DNA of 64,000 bases from Photobacterium sanguinicancri. GTDB taxonomy: Bacteria > Pseudomonadota > Gammaproteobacteria > Enterobacterales > Vibrionaceae. The notes under the pieces were generated by a model. It saw only the letters and a list, made by a program, of their open reading frames with translations. It was not told the origin of the DNA and did no database searches. Location: NCBI RefSeq assembly GCF_024346675.1, contig NZ_AP024850.1:3472001-3536000 (forward strand), written 5' to 3'. Of this stretch, positions 1-10,524 are shown piece by piece (position 1 is the stretch's first letter; each line of letters opens with the position of its first letter). The translations under genes were made by a program, and so were the position numbers.

Positions 1-262
1 TTGGTATCAAAATTTCGCTCAGAAAGTACTGATACAAACCTTGATAAGGCCATTGCCTACTCACCTTTTTCAATGAAACATCCATGTAAACAGCTGTAAT
101 AACAGTTGATCTGTCCCTCTCATCCTAAAGTCTAATTGTGACAAACCAGAATCTGAATCAAGTTAATAACCAGTAAAGACAATAACGAAACAACAGCCTG
201 AATACAGACAAGAATATCCCAGTCCAGATAGCGGCTATAGATGGGAACACAAGGAGAATAGG
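1..262. other. Intergenic region upstream of acs
   Basis: No gene is supported here. The region is AT-rich and presumably carries the acs promoter. A TGTGA half-site at about 137-141 could be half of a CRP site, but the second half is poor, so no operator is claimed. The acs ribosome binding site (AAGGAG) lies at about 250-255. Confidence 0.4.
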
Positions 263-2212
263 ATGAGTGAGGTTCATGTTTACCCTGTCAATCAAGCGAT
301 TGCAGATACTGCACACATTACAGAAGACAAATACCGTGAGATGTACCAACAATCAGTCATCAACCCTGAAGGCTTCTGGCGTGAACACGGTCAGATCCTT
401 GATTGGATCAAACCTTTCTCTAAAGTAAAAAACACTTCATTCGATACTGGTCACGTCAATGTAAATTGGTTTGAAGATGGTACCTTAAATGTGTCGGTCA
501 ACTGCCTTGACCGCCATCTCGCAACGCGCGGCGATCAACCCGCCATCATCTGGGAAGGCGATGATCCTACCGATGATGCCACCCTGACTTACAACGAATT
601 ACACGAAGAAGTCTGTAAATTCTCTAACGCCCTAAAAAGCCAAGGCGTACGTAAGGGCGATGTCGTTTGTCTTTATATGCCAATGGTGGCGGAAGCGGCC
701 ATTGCTATGCTGGCGTGTACCCGCATAGGTGCCGTTCATACCATCGTTTTTGGTGGCTTCTCACCCGAAGCACTTGCAGGCCGTATCGTCGATTCCAATG
801 CCAAAGTTGTTGTCACCGCCGATGAAGGGGTACGTGCAGGCCGCGCAGTACCACTAAAGAAAAATGTTGATGCCGCATTAGCTAACGATAATGTCACCAG
901 TGTAGAAAAAGTACTGGTACTTAAGCGTACTGGTGGCACCGTCGAATGGGATAGCGAACGTGATGTATGGTGGCATGAAGCTACAGCCGTTGCCTCTGCC
1001 AACTGCGAACCCGAAGAAATGAATGCCGAAGACCCGCTTTTCATTCTTTATACATCAGGTTCGACAGGGAAACCCAAAGGTGTACTTCACACAACAGGCG
1101 GCTACCTTGTGTATGCCACTATGACCTTTAAATATGTTTTCGATTATCAAGAAGGCGATATTTATTGGTGTACTGCCGATGTTGGTTGGATCACCGGTCA
1201 TAGTTACTTGGTATACGGGCCACTGGCTAACGGCGCAACGACATTATTATTTGAAGGTGTACCTAACTACCCTGGCACTAGCCGAATGAGTGAAGTGGTC
1301 GATAAACACAACGTCAGCATTCTTTATACCGCCCCAACCGCTATCCGCGCTTTAATGGCCAAAGGGGATGAAGCCATTAAAGGCACCTCACGTTCAAGTT
1401 TACGTATTATGGGCTCAGTGGGTGAACCGATTAACCCCGAAGCGTGGGAATGGTATCACCGCACGATAGGCGATAGCCGCTGCCCAATTGTTGATACTTG
1501 GTGGCAAACAGAAACTGGCGGGATTTTGATCACCCCACTACCGGGTGCGACAGCACTGAAACCTGGCTCTGCGACGCGTCCTTTCTTTGGGGTGCAACCT
1601 GCAATTGTCGATAACATGGGTAATATCCTTGAAGGCGCAACTGAAGGTAACTTGGTGATGGTTGATTCATGGCCGGGCCAGATGCGTACCTTGTGGGGTG
1701 ACCACGAACGTTTTGAGCAAACCTATTTCTCTACTTTCCAAGGCATGTATTTTACCGGTGATGGTGCGCGTCGTGATGAAGATGGTTATTACTGGATCAC
1801 TGGCCGTGTCGATGATGTCCTGAATATTTCAGGTCACCGTATGGGGACGGCAGAGATTGAATCGGCACTGGTTGCCTTTGATAAAATAGCCGAAGCCGCA
1901 ATCGTCGGAGTACCACACGACATTAAAGGCCAAGCCATTTACGCTTATATCACCTTAAATGATGGCGAAATCCCAAGTGCAGAACTGCACAAAGAAGTGA
2001 AAGATTGGGTACGTAAAGAAATAGGCCCAATTGCGACACCTGATTTCCTTCATTGGACCGATGCATTACCAAAAACACGCTCGGGTAAAATCATGCGTCG
2101 TATTCTCCGTAAGATAGCCACGGGTGACACCAGTACATTAGGTGATACATCAACCCTCGCCGACCCAAGCGTGGTTGATAAGCTTATCGAAGAAAAACAG
2201 AAGATCATGTAA
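263..2212 (+). CDS. acs: Acetyl-coenzyme A synthetase
   Basis: AMP-forming enzyme that activates acetate with ATP and CoA in the cytoplasm, for acetate scavenging. The 649-residue length is close to E. coli Acs (652). The adenylate-binding P-loop [12 protein letters not shown] is at residues 263-274. The C-terminal A10 motif [11 protein letters not shown] places the catalytic lysine at residue 609, the residue acetylated for control in the E. coli family member. The ATG has an AAGGAG site about 7 nt upstream. The gene is monocistronic and ends at a strong terminator. No actP or yjcH follows it, unlike the E. coli arrangement. Confidence 0.98.
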   Translation: MSEVHVYPVNQAIADTAHITEDKYREMYQQSVINPEGFWREHGQILDWIKPFSKVKNTSFDTGHVNVNWFEDGTLNVSVNCLDRHLATRGDQPAIIWEGDDPTDDATLTYNELHEEVCKFSNALKSQGVRKGDVVCLYMPMVAEAAIAMLACTRIGAVHTIVFGGFSPEALAGRIVDSNAKVVVTADEGVRAGRAVPLKKNVDAALANDNVTSVEKVLVLKRTGGTVEWDSERDVWWHEATAVASANCEPEEMNAEDPLFILYTSGSTGKPKGVLHTTGGYLVYATMTFKYVFDYQEGDIYWCTADVGWITGHSYLVYGPLANGATTLLFEGVPNYPGTSRMSEVVDKHNVSILYTAPTAIRALMAKGDEAIKGTSRSSLRIMGSVGEPINPEAWEWYHRTIGDSRCPIVDTWWQTETGGILITPLPGATALKPGSATRPFFGVQPAIVDNMGNILEGATEGNLVMVDSWPGQMRTLWGDHERFEQTYFSTFQGMYFTGDGARRDEDGYYWITGRVDDVLNISGHRMGTAEIESALVAFDKIAEAAIVGVPHDIKGQAIYAYITLNDGEIPSAELHKEVKDWVRKEIGPIATPDFLHWTDALPKTRSGKIMRRILRKIATGDTSTLGDTSTLADPSVVDKLIEEKQKIM

Positions 2213-2243
2213 CGCTTCATTCGCATCACTCTGATTTGCTTGT

Positions 2244-2274
2244 AAAAACCAGACTTTTAGTCTGGTTTTTATTT
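2244..2274 (+). terminator. Rho-independent terminator of acs
   Basis: A 12-bp perfect stem (AAAAACCAGACT / AGTCTGGTTTTT) with a TTT loop, followed by further T-rich sequence, starts 32 bp after the acs stop. Confidence 0.9.
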
Positions 2275-2427
2275 TCCTACCTTTCACAAAGAAATATTTT
2301 CCCTCTTACGCATCCATGTGAAATAAATTTCCAAAATTAACGTTTTTTGTGACGACATAAAGAAAAAGGTTTCATAGCAAACCAACTACAATACCGCCAC
2401 ACTACAATTCACCTACAAGTTTTTAAA

Positions 2428-3333
2428 ATGAAGGACACATTCGTCACATCGGCTCTATTTCTCTCGGTTTGCATCATTTGGGGAACAACTTGGATGGCAA
2501 TGGAAATCGCCGTTGAGTCTATACCGCCGATCATAGCAACAGGGCTACGCTTTCTAATCTCTGCACCATGTATTTTATTACTAGCAAAATGTACTGGAGC
2601 GCCATTGTGTTTTCCCAAGGGACAGCGAAGCTTTATGTTTGCCGTGGCGGTGTTTTATTTTGCAATTCCTTTCACGCTAATGATTGTCGGTGAACAATAT
2701 ATTTCTTCAGGGTTAGCCTCTATCATCTTTGCCAATATGCCTTTAGCTGTACTGGCGATATCCATGCTAAGTCTGGGGCTTCGTTTAGTACCCCATCAAC
2801 TCATTGGCCTTACTGTTGCCATTCTCTGCTTATGCTTGATCTTAAATAATGAGCTTGATATCGGCGATAATAATGATTACTCAGGTATTTTGGCATTGGT
2901 CGCTGCTGTTGCAATTCATGCTGTCATGTATGTCTTTACCCAAAAGTATGGGCAAGGAATCCAAGTATTAACCTACAACGCCCTGCCTTCAGCGATTGCG
3001 GCCATACTGTTACTCGTTGTTGGCAGTATCTGGGAGCAACCACAGTGGCACCTTATGGAGACCCATTCGCTTCAAGCTGTCGTATATTTAGGGCTCATTG
3101 CTAGCGTTGGTGGCATTGTTGCTTACTTCCGCTTAAACCAAGTAACATCCCCTTTTACTGCCTCATTATGCTTTTTAATCTTCCCAGTTGTGGCGCTATG
3201 TTTGGATGCTTGGCTCAACAACAATCATCTATCCGCTTGGTCACAGCAATTATTAGCGCCACTTTTCCTCGGTATCGTTGTTGCTAAACTCAATCGCTTT
3301 CCCTCAATTCGTGCTCTAGTGCGCAGTAAATAG
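2428..3333 (+). CDS. EamA/DMT-family membrane transporter
   Basis: Predicted inner-membrane permease of the drug/metabolite transporter superfamily. The 301 residues form about ten hydrophobic segments arranged as two EamA repeats. The N-terminus has the typical IIWGTTWMAMEIAVESIPP pattern of the family, in which the first helix carries WG-T/S and is followed by P and R-F in helix 2 (TGLRFLISAP). Substrate cannot be inferred from sequence. There is no clear Shine-Dalgarno before the ATG, and no upstream in-frame start was found. It stands alone between acs and aroQ. Confidence 0.85.
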   Translation: MKDTFVTSALFLSVCIIWGTTWMAMEIAVESIPPIIATGLRFLISAPCILLLAKCTGAPLCFPKGQRSFMFAVAVFYFAIPFTLMIVGEQYISSGLASIIFANMPLAVLAISMLSLGLRLVPHQLIGLTVAILCLCLILNNELDIGDNNDYSGILALVAAVAIHAVMYVFTQKYGQGIQVLTYNALPSAIAAILLLVVGSIWEQPQWHLMETHSLQAVVYLGLIASVGGIVAYFRLNQVTSPFTASLCFLIFPVVALCLDAWLNNNHLSAWSQQLLAPLFLGIVVAKLNRFPSIRALVRSK

Positions 3334-3685
3334 CCGCCAAAAGCACTATCCTCCCAAAGCCTTTCCTTCAAATATTATCTATGTTCAGAGGGAAAGGCTG
3401 ACTGATAGTCTAAAAACTATGCACTATCATAGATCTACCACCCTGGTGAGCAAATACACACAACGCGTGAAACATTTGCGTACAAGCTATATTTTACAGT
3501 TAGATGGCTGTCCATTTACATTTTGCAGTGATTAGACCAGTATTTTGCTGCTAATTGCGGTGAATTCTCTATAATTGGTCCACAAACACGATTTGGCTGT
3601 TTATTTTTGAGCACAGGGAAGCAGTGGTGCAACTTTTTGCACGTTGTTAGAGTTAAACATCAAAAAGAAGTGAGTTGCCCCCAAG
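3334..3685. other. Intergenic region between the EamA gene and aroQ
   Basis: No coding sequence is supported. It holds a 9-bp inverted repeat (3358-3366 / 3391-3399, AGCCTTTCC / GGAAAGGCT) without a T-run, and a candidate promoter for the aroQ-accBC unit farther down. Confidence 0.5.
3545..3575 (+). promoter_or_regulatory. Candidate sigma70 promoter for aroQ-accB-accC
   Basis: A consensus -10 TATAAT at 3570-3575 is preceded by TTGCTG at 3545-3550 with a long 19-nt spacer. It would give a leader of about 100 nt before aroQ. Confidence 0.45.
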
Positions 3686-4141
3686 ATGTCGACCATTAAG
3701 CGCATTTTACTGATTAATGGACCTAATCTGAATTTGTTAGGTCTCAGAGAGCCGGGTCATTATGGTCAACAAACATTGACCCACATCGTGACAGATTTAA
3801 CAGCCAAAGCGGATGCATTGAATATTAGTCTTGAGCATATTCAGTCCAATGCTGAACATGAATTGATCGATGCGATCCACCAAGCTCATGGCAAAGTGGA
3901 TTTTATCATCATCAACCCAGCCGCTTTCACCCATACCAGCGTCGCTATTCGTGATGCATTATTGGGGGTAGCGATCCCGTTTATTGAAGTGCACTTATCT
4001 AATGTGCATGCACGGGAGCCTTTCCGCCATCATTCCTACCTATCAGATAAAGCGGTAGGCGTGATTTGTGGTTTAGGTGCCGACGGTTATGAATTCGCCC
4101 TGAATGCTGCGGCTCGCCGTCTGCATCAGAACGCTAAATGA
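3686..4141 (+). CDS. aroQ: Type II 3-dehydroquinate dehydratase
   Basis: Converts 3-dehydroquinate to 3-dehydroshikimate in the shikimate pathway as a small, dodecameric, heat-stable enzyme (151 residues is typical). Visible family motifs are [18 protein letters not shown] at the N-terminus with the catalytic tyrosine, the QSNAEHELI segment, [16 protein letters not shown], and the substrate-binding [18 protein letters not shown]. It is 20 bp upstream of accB, and the aroQ-accB-accC order is common in gamma-proteobacteria, so co-transcription is likely. Confidence 0.97.
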   Translation: MSTIKRILLINGPNLNLLGLREPGHYGQQTLTHIVTDLTAKADALNISLEHIQSNAEHELIDAIHQAHGKVDFIIINPAAFTHTSVAIRDALLGVAIPFIEVHLSNVHAREPFRHHSYLSDKAVGVICGLGADGYEFALNAAARRLHQNAK

Positions 4142-4161
4142 ACAATATAAGAGAAAGATAA

Positions 4162-4620
4162 ATGGATATTCGTAAGATCAAAAAGCTGATTGAACTAGTA
4201 GAAGAATCAGGTATTGCGGAACTAGAAATCTCTGAAGGTGAAGAATCAGTACGCATCAGTCGTAACGTACCAGCTAGCGCGCTTCCCGCTCAACAGTTCA
4301 TGGCAGCACCTGCTGCTCCAGTTGCAGCTCCAGCAGCGGCACCTGTTGCAGAAGCTGCAGCACCAGTAGCACCTGCAGAACCTGCTGGTCACAAAGTTCT
4401 TTCTCCAATGGTTGGCTCTTTCTACCGTGCACCAAGCCCTGAAGCGAAAGCATTCGTTGAAGTTGGTCAAACTGTCAATGTTGGCGATACCCTATGTATC
4501 GTTGAAGCAATGAAAATGATGAACCAAATCCAATCTGATAAAGCAGGTACGGTTGTAGCGATTCTTGCTGAAGACGGCGATGCTGTAGAGTTCGATCAGG
4601 CTCTAGTTATCATCGAGTAA
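4162..4620 (+). CDS. accB: Biotin carboxyl carrier protein of acetyl-CoA carboxylase
   Basis: Carries the biotin that shuttles carboxyl groups between AccC and the carboxyltransferase in the first step of fatty acid synthesis. The N-terminal domain (about 1-35) is followed by an Ala/Pro-rich flexible linker (about 38-75) and the biotinyl domain. The target motif VEAMKMMN puts the biotinylated lysine at residue 118. The biotin ligase that would modify it, birA, is also in this window. accC follows after 13 bp. Confidence 0.98.
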   Translation: MDIRKIKKLIELVEESGIAELEISEGEESVRISRNVPASALPAQQFMAAPAAPVAAPAAAPVAEAAAPVAPAEPAGHKVLSPMVGSFYRAPSPEAKAFVEVGQTVNVGDTLCIVEAMKMMNQIQSDKAGTVVAILAEDGDAVEFDQALVIIE

Positions 4621-4633
4621 CCACGGGGACATT

Positions 4634-5977
4634 ATGTTAGATAAATTAGTTATCGCTAACCGTGGTGAAATTGCACTACGTATTTTGCGTGCATGTAAAG
4701 AGCTAGGCATCAAAACTGTTGCCGTACACTCAACCGCTGACCGCGATCTAAAACACGTATTACTTGCTGACGAAACCATTTGTATCGGTCCAGCAAAAGG
4801 TACTGAAAGCTACCTCAACATTCCGCGCATTATCAGTGCGGCTGAAATCACGGGCGCAGTTGCGATTCACCCGGGTTACGGCTTCCTATCTGAAAACGCG
4901 GATTTTGCTGAACAAGTTGAACGCTCTGGCTTCGTATTCGTTGGCCCGACGGCAGAAACAATCCGTATTATGGGTGATAAAGTTTCTGCTATCAGTGCAA
5001 TGAAAAAAGCAGGTGTTCCTTGTGTACCTGGTTCTGACGGCCCGTTGGACGACGATGAAGCACGTAACAAATCGTTCGCGAAACGCATTGGTTACCCAGT
5101 GATCATCAAAGCCTCTGGTGGCGGTGGTGGTCGTGGTATGCGCGTTGTTCGCTCTGAAGGCGAGTTAAGCGAAGCAATCGCAATGACGCGTGCAGAAGCA
5201 AAAGCATGTTTCAACAATGACATGGTTTACATGGAGAAATACCTAGAAAACCCTCGTCATATCGAAGTACAAGTCTTAGCTGATGGCCAAGGCAATGCTA
5301 TTCACCTTGGTGAGCGTGACTGTTCAATGCAACGTCGTCACCAAAAAGTGGTTGAAGAAGCGCCAGCACCGGGCATCACCGAAGAAATGCGTAAGTACAT
5401 CGGTGAGCGTTGTTGTCGAGCTTGTGTTGAAATCAACTACCGAGGTGCGGGTACGTTTGAATTCCTATACGAAAACGGTGAGTTCTACTTCATTGAAATG
5501 AACACCCGTATTCAGGTTGAGCACCCAGTAACTGAAATGGTTACGGGTATCGATTTGATCAAAGAACAACTGCGTATTGCAGCGGGTCAACCGTTGTCAT
5601 TCAGCCAAAATGATATTCAAATTCGCGGCCATGCCGTTGAGTGTCGTATCAATGCTGAAGACCCTGAGCGTTTCCTACCTTGCCCTGGCAAGATCGAACG
5701 TTTCCATTCCGCAGGCGGTATGGGTGTGCGTTGGGAATCTCACATCTACGCAGGTTACACAGTGCCACCGCACTACGATTCAATGATCGGCAAGCTAATC
5801 ACTTACGGTGAAAACCGTGATGTAGCGATCTCTCGTATGCGTAACGCTCTGGCAGAAACCGTTATCGACGGTATTAAGACTAACATCCCGCTACAGCAAG
5901 AAATCATGCTGGATGAAAACTTCCAACACGGTGGTGCGAACATCCACTACCTTGAGAAGAAATTAGGTCTGCAATAA
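4634..5977 (+). CDS. accC: Biotin carboxylase subunit of acetyl-CoA carboxylase
   Basis: ATP-grasp enzyme that carboxylates the biotin on AccB. Its 447 residues match the family. The N-terminal [16 protein letters not shown] segment, the glycine-rich ATP loop [14 protein letters not shown], and the [18 protein letters not shown] active-site segment are all intact. It sits 13 bp after accB and ends the unit at a strong terminator. Confidence 0.98.
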   Translation: MLDKLVIANRGEIALRILRACKELGIKTVAVHSTADRDLKHVLLADETICIGPAKGTESYLNIPRIISAAEITGAVAIHPGYGFLSENADFAEQVERSGFVFVGPTAETIRIMGDKVSAISAMKKAGVPCVPGSDGPLDDDEARNKSFAKRIGYPVIIKASGGGGGRGMRVVRSEGELSEAIAMTRAEAKACFNNDMVYMEKYLENPRHIEVQVLADGQGNAIHLGERDCSMQRRHQKVVEEAPAPGITEEMRKYIGERCCRACVEINYRGAGTFEFLYENGEFYFIEMNTRIQVEHPVTEMVTGIDLIKEQLRIAAGQPLSFSQNDIQIRGHAVECRINAEDPERFLPCPGKIERFHSAGGMGVRWESHIYAGYTVPPHYDSMIGKLITYGENRDVAISRMRNALAETVIDGIKTNIPLQQEIMLDENFQHGGANIHYLEKKLGLQ

Positions 5978-5998
5978 GCACACTCTGCTTTGTGACTG

Positions 5999-6028
5999 AA
6001 AAAGGCTGCCTCTGGCAGCCTTTTTGTT
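5999..6028 (+). terminator. Rho-independent terminator of the aroQ-accBC unit
   Basis: A 12-bp perfect stem (AAAAAGGCTGCC / GGCAGCCTTTTT) with a TCT loop ends in a T-run. It begins 22 bp after the accC stop. Confidence 0.92.
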
Positions 6029-6166
6029 ATTTTGGCGCAGTGAAAACTCAGTCTCCAGCAACTCCGACTTTGCATCCCGAATAAGTTTTGCCACAATAAC
6101 GTCCCTTTATCGGCCAAGACTGACTCTTTGCCGGTGGATGACCAATCGAATAACGGGAGATCCCCC

Positions 6167-6448
6167 ATGAAAACGCTATCAAAGCGCTATCGCCAAGCAC
6201 ATCGCGAAGCCAAGTGGGCGGTGGGTTTAGCGCTCGCCTATTTCCTTTGGTGGTACGTTTCCGCTTATGCGTTTACTCCAGCAATCACAGATACCTCGAT
6301 GCCAGAGCTGTATTTCGGCTTTCCACTTTGGTTTCTATTAGCTTGCATCCTTGGACCCATCATTTTCACCGCACTGTGCGGGTTAATGGTTAAATACATT
6401 TATCAAGATATGTCATTAGACATAGAGAAAGAATCGCACCATGAATAG
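6167..6448 (+). CDS. yhdT: YhdT family membrane protein
   Basis: Small inner-membrane protein (93 residues) of the YhdT/DUF997 type that precedes panF in many gamma-proteobacteria. Two hydrophobic helices are visible (about residues 19-36 and 52-76), with a basic N-terminus. A longer reading from 6128 is possible, but the ATG at 6167 has a GGGAG site 7 nt upstream and matches the usual length. The stop overlaps the panF start by 8 bp, so the two are translationally coupled. A role as a PanF partner is inferred from linkage only. Confidence 0.85.
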   Translation: MKTLSKRYRQAHREAKWAVGLALAYFLWWYVSAYAFTPAITDTSMPELYFGFPLWFLLACILGPIIFTALCGLMVKYIYQDMSLDIEKESHHE

Positions 6449-7901
6449 CCAACTACTGATCCCTTTAGTGCTCTATTTACTGGCCGTCTTTGCCGTCGCT
6501 CTCTTTGCTCGACAAAAACGCACCCAAGGCTCCAACTTCCTGAGCGAATACCTACTGGGTAATCGCAGCATGGGTGGCTTCGTTCTCGCCATGACGCTTG
6601 CTGCGACTTATGCCAGTGCCAGCACCTTTATAGGTGGCCCAGGTGCTGCCTATAAAATGGGATTAGGCTGGGTGTTGCTGGCCATGATCCAGCTCCCCGC
6701 GGCTTGGTTAACCCTAGGAGTACTCGGTAAGAAATTTGCCATTGAAGCACGACGCCATAACGCCCTCACTCTTAACGACATTTTATACGCGCGTTACCGC
6801 AGTCGCACCGTGGTTATCTTTGCTTCATTAGCATTATTACTGGCCTTTTTTGGCACCATGGTGGTGCAATTTGTCGGGGGCGCTCGCTTACTGCAAACCA
6901 TGACAGGGTTAAGCTACCAACAAGGCTTAATGATCTTTGCCATTACCGTCGGCTTGTACACCACAATAGGCGGTTTCCGCGCAGTGGTGATGACAGATAC
7001 TATCCAAGGTATCATGATGATCATTGGTACTACCGCACTGCTGGTCGGCATCATTCATGCTGGGGGAAGCGTTGGCGAACTGGTACACGAACTGCACGAT
7101 ATCGATCCTGCATTAATCACGCCTTTTGGCCCAGACAACTTCCTCAGTCAGCCATTTATGCTGAGCTTTTGGATTCTGGTTTGTTTTGGTGTTATCGGCT
7201 TACCCCATGCCGCTATACGTTGCATGTCGTATAAAGATAGCGCTTCACTGCACAAAGGTATGGTGATCAGTACAGCAATGGTGGCTTTTCTGATGCTGGG
7301 TATGCACCTTGCTGGCGCCTTAGGTCGAGCTATCGTGCCGGATATCGCCAGTCCAGATCAAATCATGCCAACCTTGATGATCACCGTACTGCCCCCCGCC
7401 TTTGCTGGTGTCTTTTTAGCCGGACCAATGGCAGCCATCATGTCGACCATCGACTCACAGTTGATTCAAGCCTCAGCGACCTTACTTAAAGACTTGTACC
7501 TCAACTACATCAACCCAAAAGCGGCAGAAGCAGCTGATGCAGAACAGCGCCTGCCAAAGCTATCTTTGTGGGTAACCGGTATTTTCTCTGCCTTAGTGTT
7601 TGTTGCGGCGATGAATCCGCCCGACATGCTCATTTGGCTTAATCTGTTAGCTTTCGGTGGGATGCAGGCCGTCTTCCTGTGGCCATTAGTCTTAGGCTTA
7701 TATTGGAAAAAAGCCTCTGCGGTCGGCGCTCTGGCCTCTATGCTGACCGGATTAACCACTTACGCTAGCCTTGCCATCCTTAAGCCTGACATGGGCGGCA
7801 TACATGCCATTGTGCCAACATTGGCCATTGGTTTAGTCGCTTTTATTGCAGGCAGCCTTGCTAAACCTGTGATGGCCTCCGAGCCACCACAGACGGCCTA
7901 A
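6441..7901 (+). CDS. panF: Sodium/pantothenate symporter
   Basis: Inner-membrane Na+-coupled importer of pantothenate, the precursor of coenzyme A, of the solute:sodium symporter family. The 486 residues form about 13 hydrophobic segments. Family features include the N-terminal YLLGNRSMGGFVLAMTLAA region and the long GGFRAVVMTDTIQGIMMI stretch. The start lies inside the end of yhdT. Specificity rests on similarity to PanF and the yhdT linkage. Confidence 0.93.
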   Translation: MNSQLLIPLVLYLLAVFAVALFARQKRTQGSNFLSEYLLGNRSMGGFVLAMTLAATYASASTFIGGPGAAYKMGLGWVLLAMIQLPAAWLTLGVLGKKFAIEARRHNALTLNDILYARYRSRTVVIFASLALLLAFFGTMVVQFVGGARLLQTMTGLSYQQGLMIFAITVGLYTTIGGFRAVVMTDTIQGIMMIIGTTALLVGIIHAGGSVGELVHELHDIDPALITPFGPDNFLSQPFMLSFWILVCFGVIGLPHAAIRCMSYKDSASLHKGMVISTAMVAFLMLGMHLAGALGRAIVPDIASPDQIMPTLMITVLPPAFAGVFLAGPMAAIMSTIDSQLIQASATLLKDLYLNYINPKAAEAADAEQRLPKLSLWVTGIFSALVFVAAMNPPDMLIWLNLLAFGGMQAVFLWPLVLGLYWKKASAVGALASMLTGLTTYASLAILKPDMGGIHAIVPTLAIGLVAFIAGSLAKPVMASEPPQTA

Positions 7902-7923
7902 AACACCGTTAACCTTTCTTTTC

Positions 7924-7952
7924 AGATAGCACCTTTGGGTGCTATCTTTTTA
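7924..7952 (+). terminator. Rho-independent terminator of yhdT-panF
   Basis: A 10-bp stem (AGATAGCACC / GGTGCTATCT) with a TTTG loop and a T-run, 23 bp after the panF stop. Confidence 0.92.
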
Positions 7953-8094
7953 TCTGCAGCACCGCTACAAACGGCTCAGCGAGTTTTTATCACACCTCGA
8001 TAATAATTATTCACCACGCAACCAGTGTGGATTGTCGAAAAATCATGCTAGACTTCGCTCCCTCAATTTTAGTCAACACAAAAGCGAATACACC

Positions 8095-8979
8095 ATGCCT
8101 TGGATTCAAATCAAACTGAACGCAACTGCTGAAAATGCTGAAGCGATTGGCGACATGCTGATGGAAGAAACTGGCGCACTCTCTGCCACATTCCTTGATG
8201 CACAAGATACGCCAGTATTCGAGCCACTTCCGGGTGAAACACGCCTATGGGGTGATACGGATGTAATCGGTTTATACGATGCAGAAGCCGACATGGAATT
8301 CGTGCTGACAATGTTGAAAAACAGCCCGCTGATTGCTGATGATTTTGCACATAAAATCGAGCAATTAGAAGACAAAGACTGGGAACGTGAGTGGATGGAA
8401 AACTTCCACCCAATGCGCTTTGGCCGCCGTCTGTGGATTTGCCCTAGCTGGCGTGAAGCGCCAGAACCAAATGCCGTTAACGTACTACTAGACCCAGGTT
8501 TGGCATTTGGTACAGGTACTCACCCAACCACATCTTTGTGTCTTGAGTGGTTAGACGGCCAAGACCTTGAAGGTAAAACCGTGATCGATTTCGGTTGTGG
8601 CTCAGGCATCCTAGCAATTGCTGCCCTAAAATTAGGGGCTAAAAGTGTCATCGGTATCGATATCGATCCACAAGCTATTTTAGCCTCACGCGATAATGCT
8701 CAACGTAACGGCGTATCAGAGCAATTAGAGCTATTCCTACCGAAGGACCAACCTGAAGGCATTCAAGCCGACATCGTGGTTGCTAACATCCTTGCTGGCC
8801 CATTGCGCGAACTATCGCCAGTGATTAAGAGCCTAGTCAAAGACGGTGGTGATTTGGCGATTTCAGGCGTGCTAGAGACTCAATCCGAAGATGTCGCGAC
8901 ATACTACAGCGATGAAGTCGCACTAGACCCTGTGGCAGTGCGTGAAGATTGGTGTCGTATTTCGGGTCGAAAAGCGTAA
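8095..8979 (+). CDS. prmA: Ribosomal protein L11 methyltransferase
   Basis: SAM-dependent enzyme that trimethylates ribosomal protein L11, whose gene rplK is also in this window. The 294 residues match E. coli PrmA (293). The SAM-binding motif I is [20 protein letters not shown], and the substrate-side motif NILAGPL is present. The open frame extends upstream to 7939, through the panF terminator, but the ATG at 8095 begins the conserved [10 protein letters not shown] sequence and is preferred. Confidence 0.96.
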   Translation: MPWIQIKLNATAENAEAIGDMLMEETGALSATFLDAQDTPVFEPLPGETRLWGDTDVIGLYDAEADMEFVLTMLKNSPLIADDFAHKIEQLEDKDWEREWMENFHPMRFGRRLWICPSWREAPEPNAVNVLLDPGLAFGTGTHPTTSLCLEWLDGQDLEGKTVIDFGCGSGILAIAALKLGAKSVIGIDIDPQAILASRDNAQRNGVSEQLELFLPKDQPEGIQADIVVANILAGPLRELSPVIKSLVKDGGDLAISGVLETQSEDVATYYSDEVALDPVAVREDWCRISGRKA

Positions 8980-9090
8980 TTTACGCCATTCGATAAAATT
9001 AAATGCTGGGTGCGCGTGCCTAAAAAACAGCCAATCGATTGAAAAACATACAGTTTTGAAAATCAAAACTTAAATGCTCAATTATTGGTC

Positions 9091-9119
9091 TTTTCAGACA
9101 GCGAAAAAATGCGTAAAAT
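9091..9119 (+). promoter_or_regulatory. Candidate stringent-type promoter of dusB-fis
   Basis: A -35 TTTTCA (9091-9096) and a -10 TAAAAT (9114-9119) have 17-nt spacing. A GC-rich discriminator (GCGCGCCC) follows directly, the feature that makes E. coli dusB-fis sensitive to ppGpp. It lies downstream of the first ATG of the open frame, which argues against that ATG. Confidence 0.7.
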
Positions 9120-9154
9120 GCGCGCCCTTACTGGCACAGTCAGGTGTAGACGTT

Positions 9155-10120
9155 TTGCAGATCGGTCCTTATCAACTTAAAAACCAGTTAATTGTCGCGC
9201 CAATGGCGGGTGTGACCGATCGTCCGTTTCGTGAGCTGTGTCTCCGTTACGGTGCGGGGATGGCTGTCAGTGAAATGATGTCATCCAATCCAGACCTCTG
9301 GAAAACGGCTAAATCTCAGAACCGTATGGTTCATGAAGGCGAATCGGGGATCCGTTCAGTGCAAATCGCTGGCGCCGATCCAAAATTGATGGCCGAAGCG
9401 GCTCAATTCAGCGTTGAAAACGGTGCGCAAATCATCGATATCAACATGGGTTGCCCTGCGAAAAAGGTCAACAAGAAGCTGGCAGGCTCAGCCCTGTTAC
9501 AGTATCCCGCGATTATCGAGGATATTCTTCGTACCGTGGTCGATGCCGTCGATGTACCTGTTACGCTGAAAACGCGAACAGGTTGGGATCTGGAAAACCG
9601 TAACTGTGTCGATATCGCAAAAATGGCCGAGCAATGCGGCATTCAGGCACTGGCCCTTCACGGCCGGACTAAAACCTGCATGTACAAAGGCGAGGCAGAA
9701 TATGAATACATCAGAGCAGCGAAACAAGCGGTGTCTATTCCCGTGATCGCTAACGGTGATATCGATTCACCCGAAAAAGCACGCTTTGTACTCGATTATA
9801 CGGGTGCCGATGCTTTGATGATTGGTCGTCCTGCACAAGGGCGTCCGTGGATTTTTCGCGAGATCCATCATTACTTAACAACCGGTGAACACTTACCTTC
9901 CCCAGCAATGGCTGAAGTGAGTGAAATCATGCTGGGCCATGTTCAAGAACTTCATCGTTTCTACGGTGAGTACTTAGGGTTGCGCATTGCACGTAAACAC
10001 GTGTCTTGGTACTTAAAAGAACATGCACCAGCCGGTGATTTTCGCCGGACCTTCAACGCTATCGAGGATGCCCAACAGCAAATCGATGCGCTGCAAGGCT
10101 ACTTCGAAAACGTTGCATAA
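9155..10120 (+). CDS. dusB: tRNA-dihydrouridine synthase B
   Basis: FMN enzyme that reduces uridine to dihydrouridine in the D-loop of tRNA. From the TTG at 9155 the protein is 321 residues, exactly the E. coli length, and starts with the conserved [18 protein letters not shown]. The frame is open from an ATG at 9074, but that would add 27 residues lacking similarity and would lie upstream of the probable promoter. Family motifs include [13 protein letters not shown], the catalytic-Cys region [10 protein letters not shown], and the FMN-binding ANGDI and [11 protein letters not shown]. fis follows after 23 bp. Confidence 0.95.
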   Translation: MQIGPYQLKNQLIVAPMAGVTDRPFRELCLRYGAGMAVSEMMSSNPDLWKTAKSQNRMVHEGESGIRSVQIAGADPKLMAEAAQFSVENGAQIIDINMGCPAKKVNKKLAGSALLQYPAIIEDILRTVVDAVDVPVTLKTRTGWDLENRNCVDIAKMAEQCGIQALALHGRTKTCMYKGEAEYEYIRAAKQAVSIPVIANGDIDSPEKARFVLDYTGADALMIGRPAQGRPWIFREIHHYLTTGEHLPSPAMAEVSEIMLGHVQELHRFYGEYLGLRIARKHVSWYLKEHAPAGDFRRTFNAIEDAQQQIDALQGYFENVA

Positions 10121-10143
10121 ATATTAGAAGAGCTTACAGAATT

Positions 10144-10440
10144 ATGTTCGAACAAAATCTGACTTCCGAAGCACTAACAGTAACAACTGTAACTTCACAA
10201 GACCAAATCACACAGAAGCCACTACGTGACTCTGTGAAAGCATCACTTAAAAACTACCTTGCTCAACTAAATGGTCAAGAAGTCGATGATCTGTACGAGC
10301 TAGTACTTGCTGAAGTTGAGCAACCGCTACTAGACACCATCATGCAGTACACGCGCGGTAACCAAACACGCGCTGCGACCATGATGGGTATCAACCGTGG
10401 CACTCTTCGCAAGAAACTAAAAAAATACGGCATGAACTAA
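10144..10440 (+). CDS. fis: DNA-binding protein Fis
   Basis: Nucleoid-associated factor for inversion stimulation (98 residues, the usual length). It bends DNA and activates rRNA promoters in fast growth, including probably the rrn promoters in this window. The C-terminal helix-turn-helix ([20 protein letters not shown]) is essentially identical to E. coli Fis. The N-terminal beta-hairpin region is more divergent, as usual. It is co-transcribed with dusB, and a terminator follows. Confidence 0.98.
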   Translation: MFEQNLTSEALTVTTVTSQDQITQKPLRDSVKASLKNYLAQLNGQEVDDLYELVLAEVEQPLLDTIMQYTRGNQTRAATMMGINRGTLRKKLKKYGMN

Positions 10441-10463
10441 TCCAATAGTTTTGCTATTTTTTC

Positions 10464-10497
10464 AAAAAGCCCTGCTTACTCAAGCGGGGCTTTTTGT
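10464..10497 (+). terminator. Rho-independent terminator of dusB-fis
   Basis: A 14-bp stem with one G-T pair (AAAAAGCCCTGCTT / AAGCGGGGCTTTTT), an ACTC loop and a T-run, 23 bp after fis. Confidence 0.92.
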
Positions 10498-10524
10498 GTT
10501 TTAAGACAGACATAGCCTTAAACT

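Noticed and set aside
3358..3399. Inverted repeat after the EamA gene as a terminator
   Set aside because: The stem is good, but no T-run follows on either strand.
7939..8094. 52-residue extension of prmA
   Set aside because: It starts within the panF terminator and the extra residues are not conserved.
9074..9154. N-terminal extension of dusB from ATG 9074
   Set aside because: It overlaps the probable promoter and adds residues without similarity to the family.
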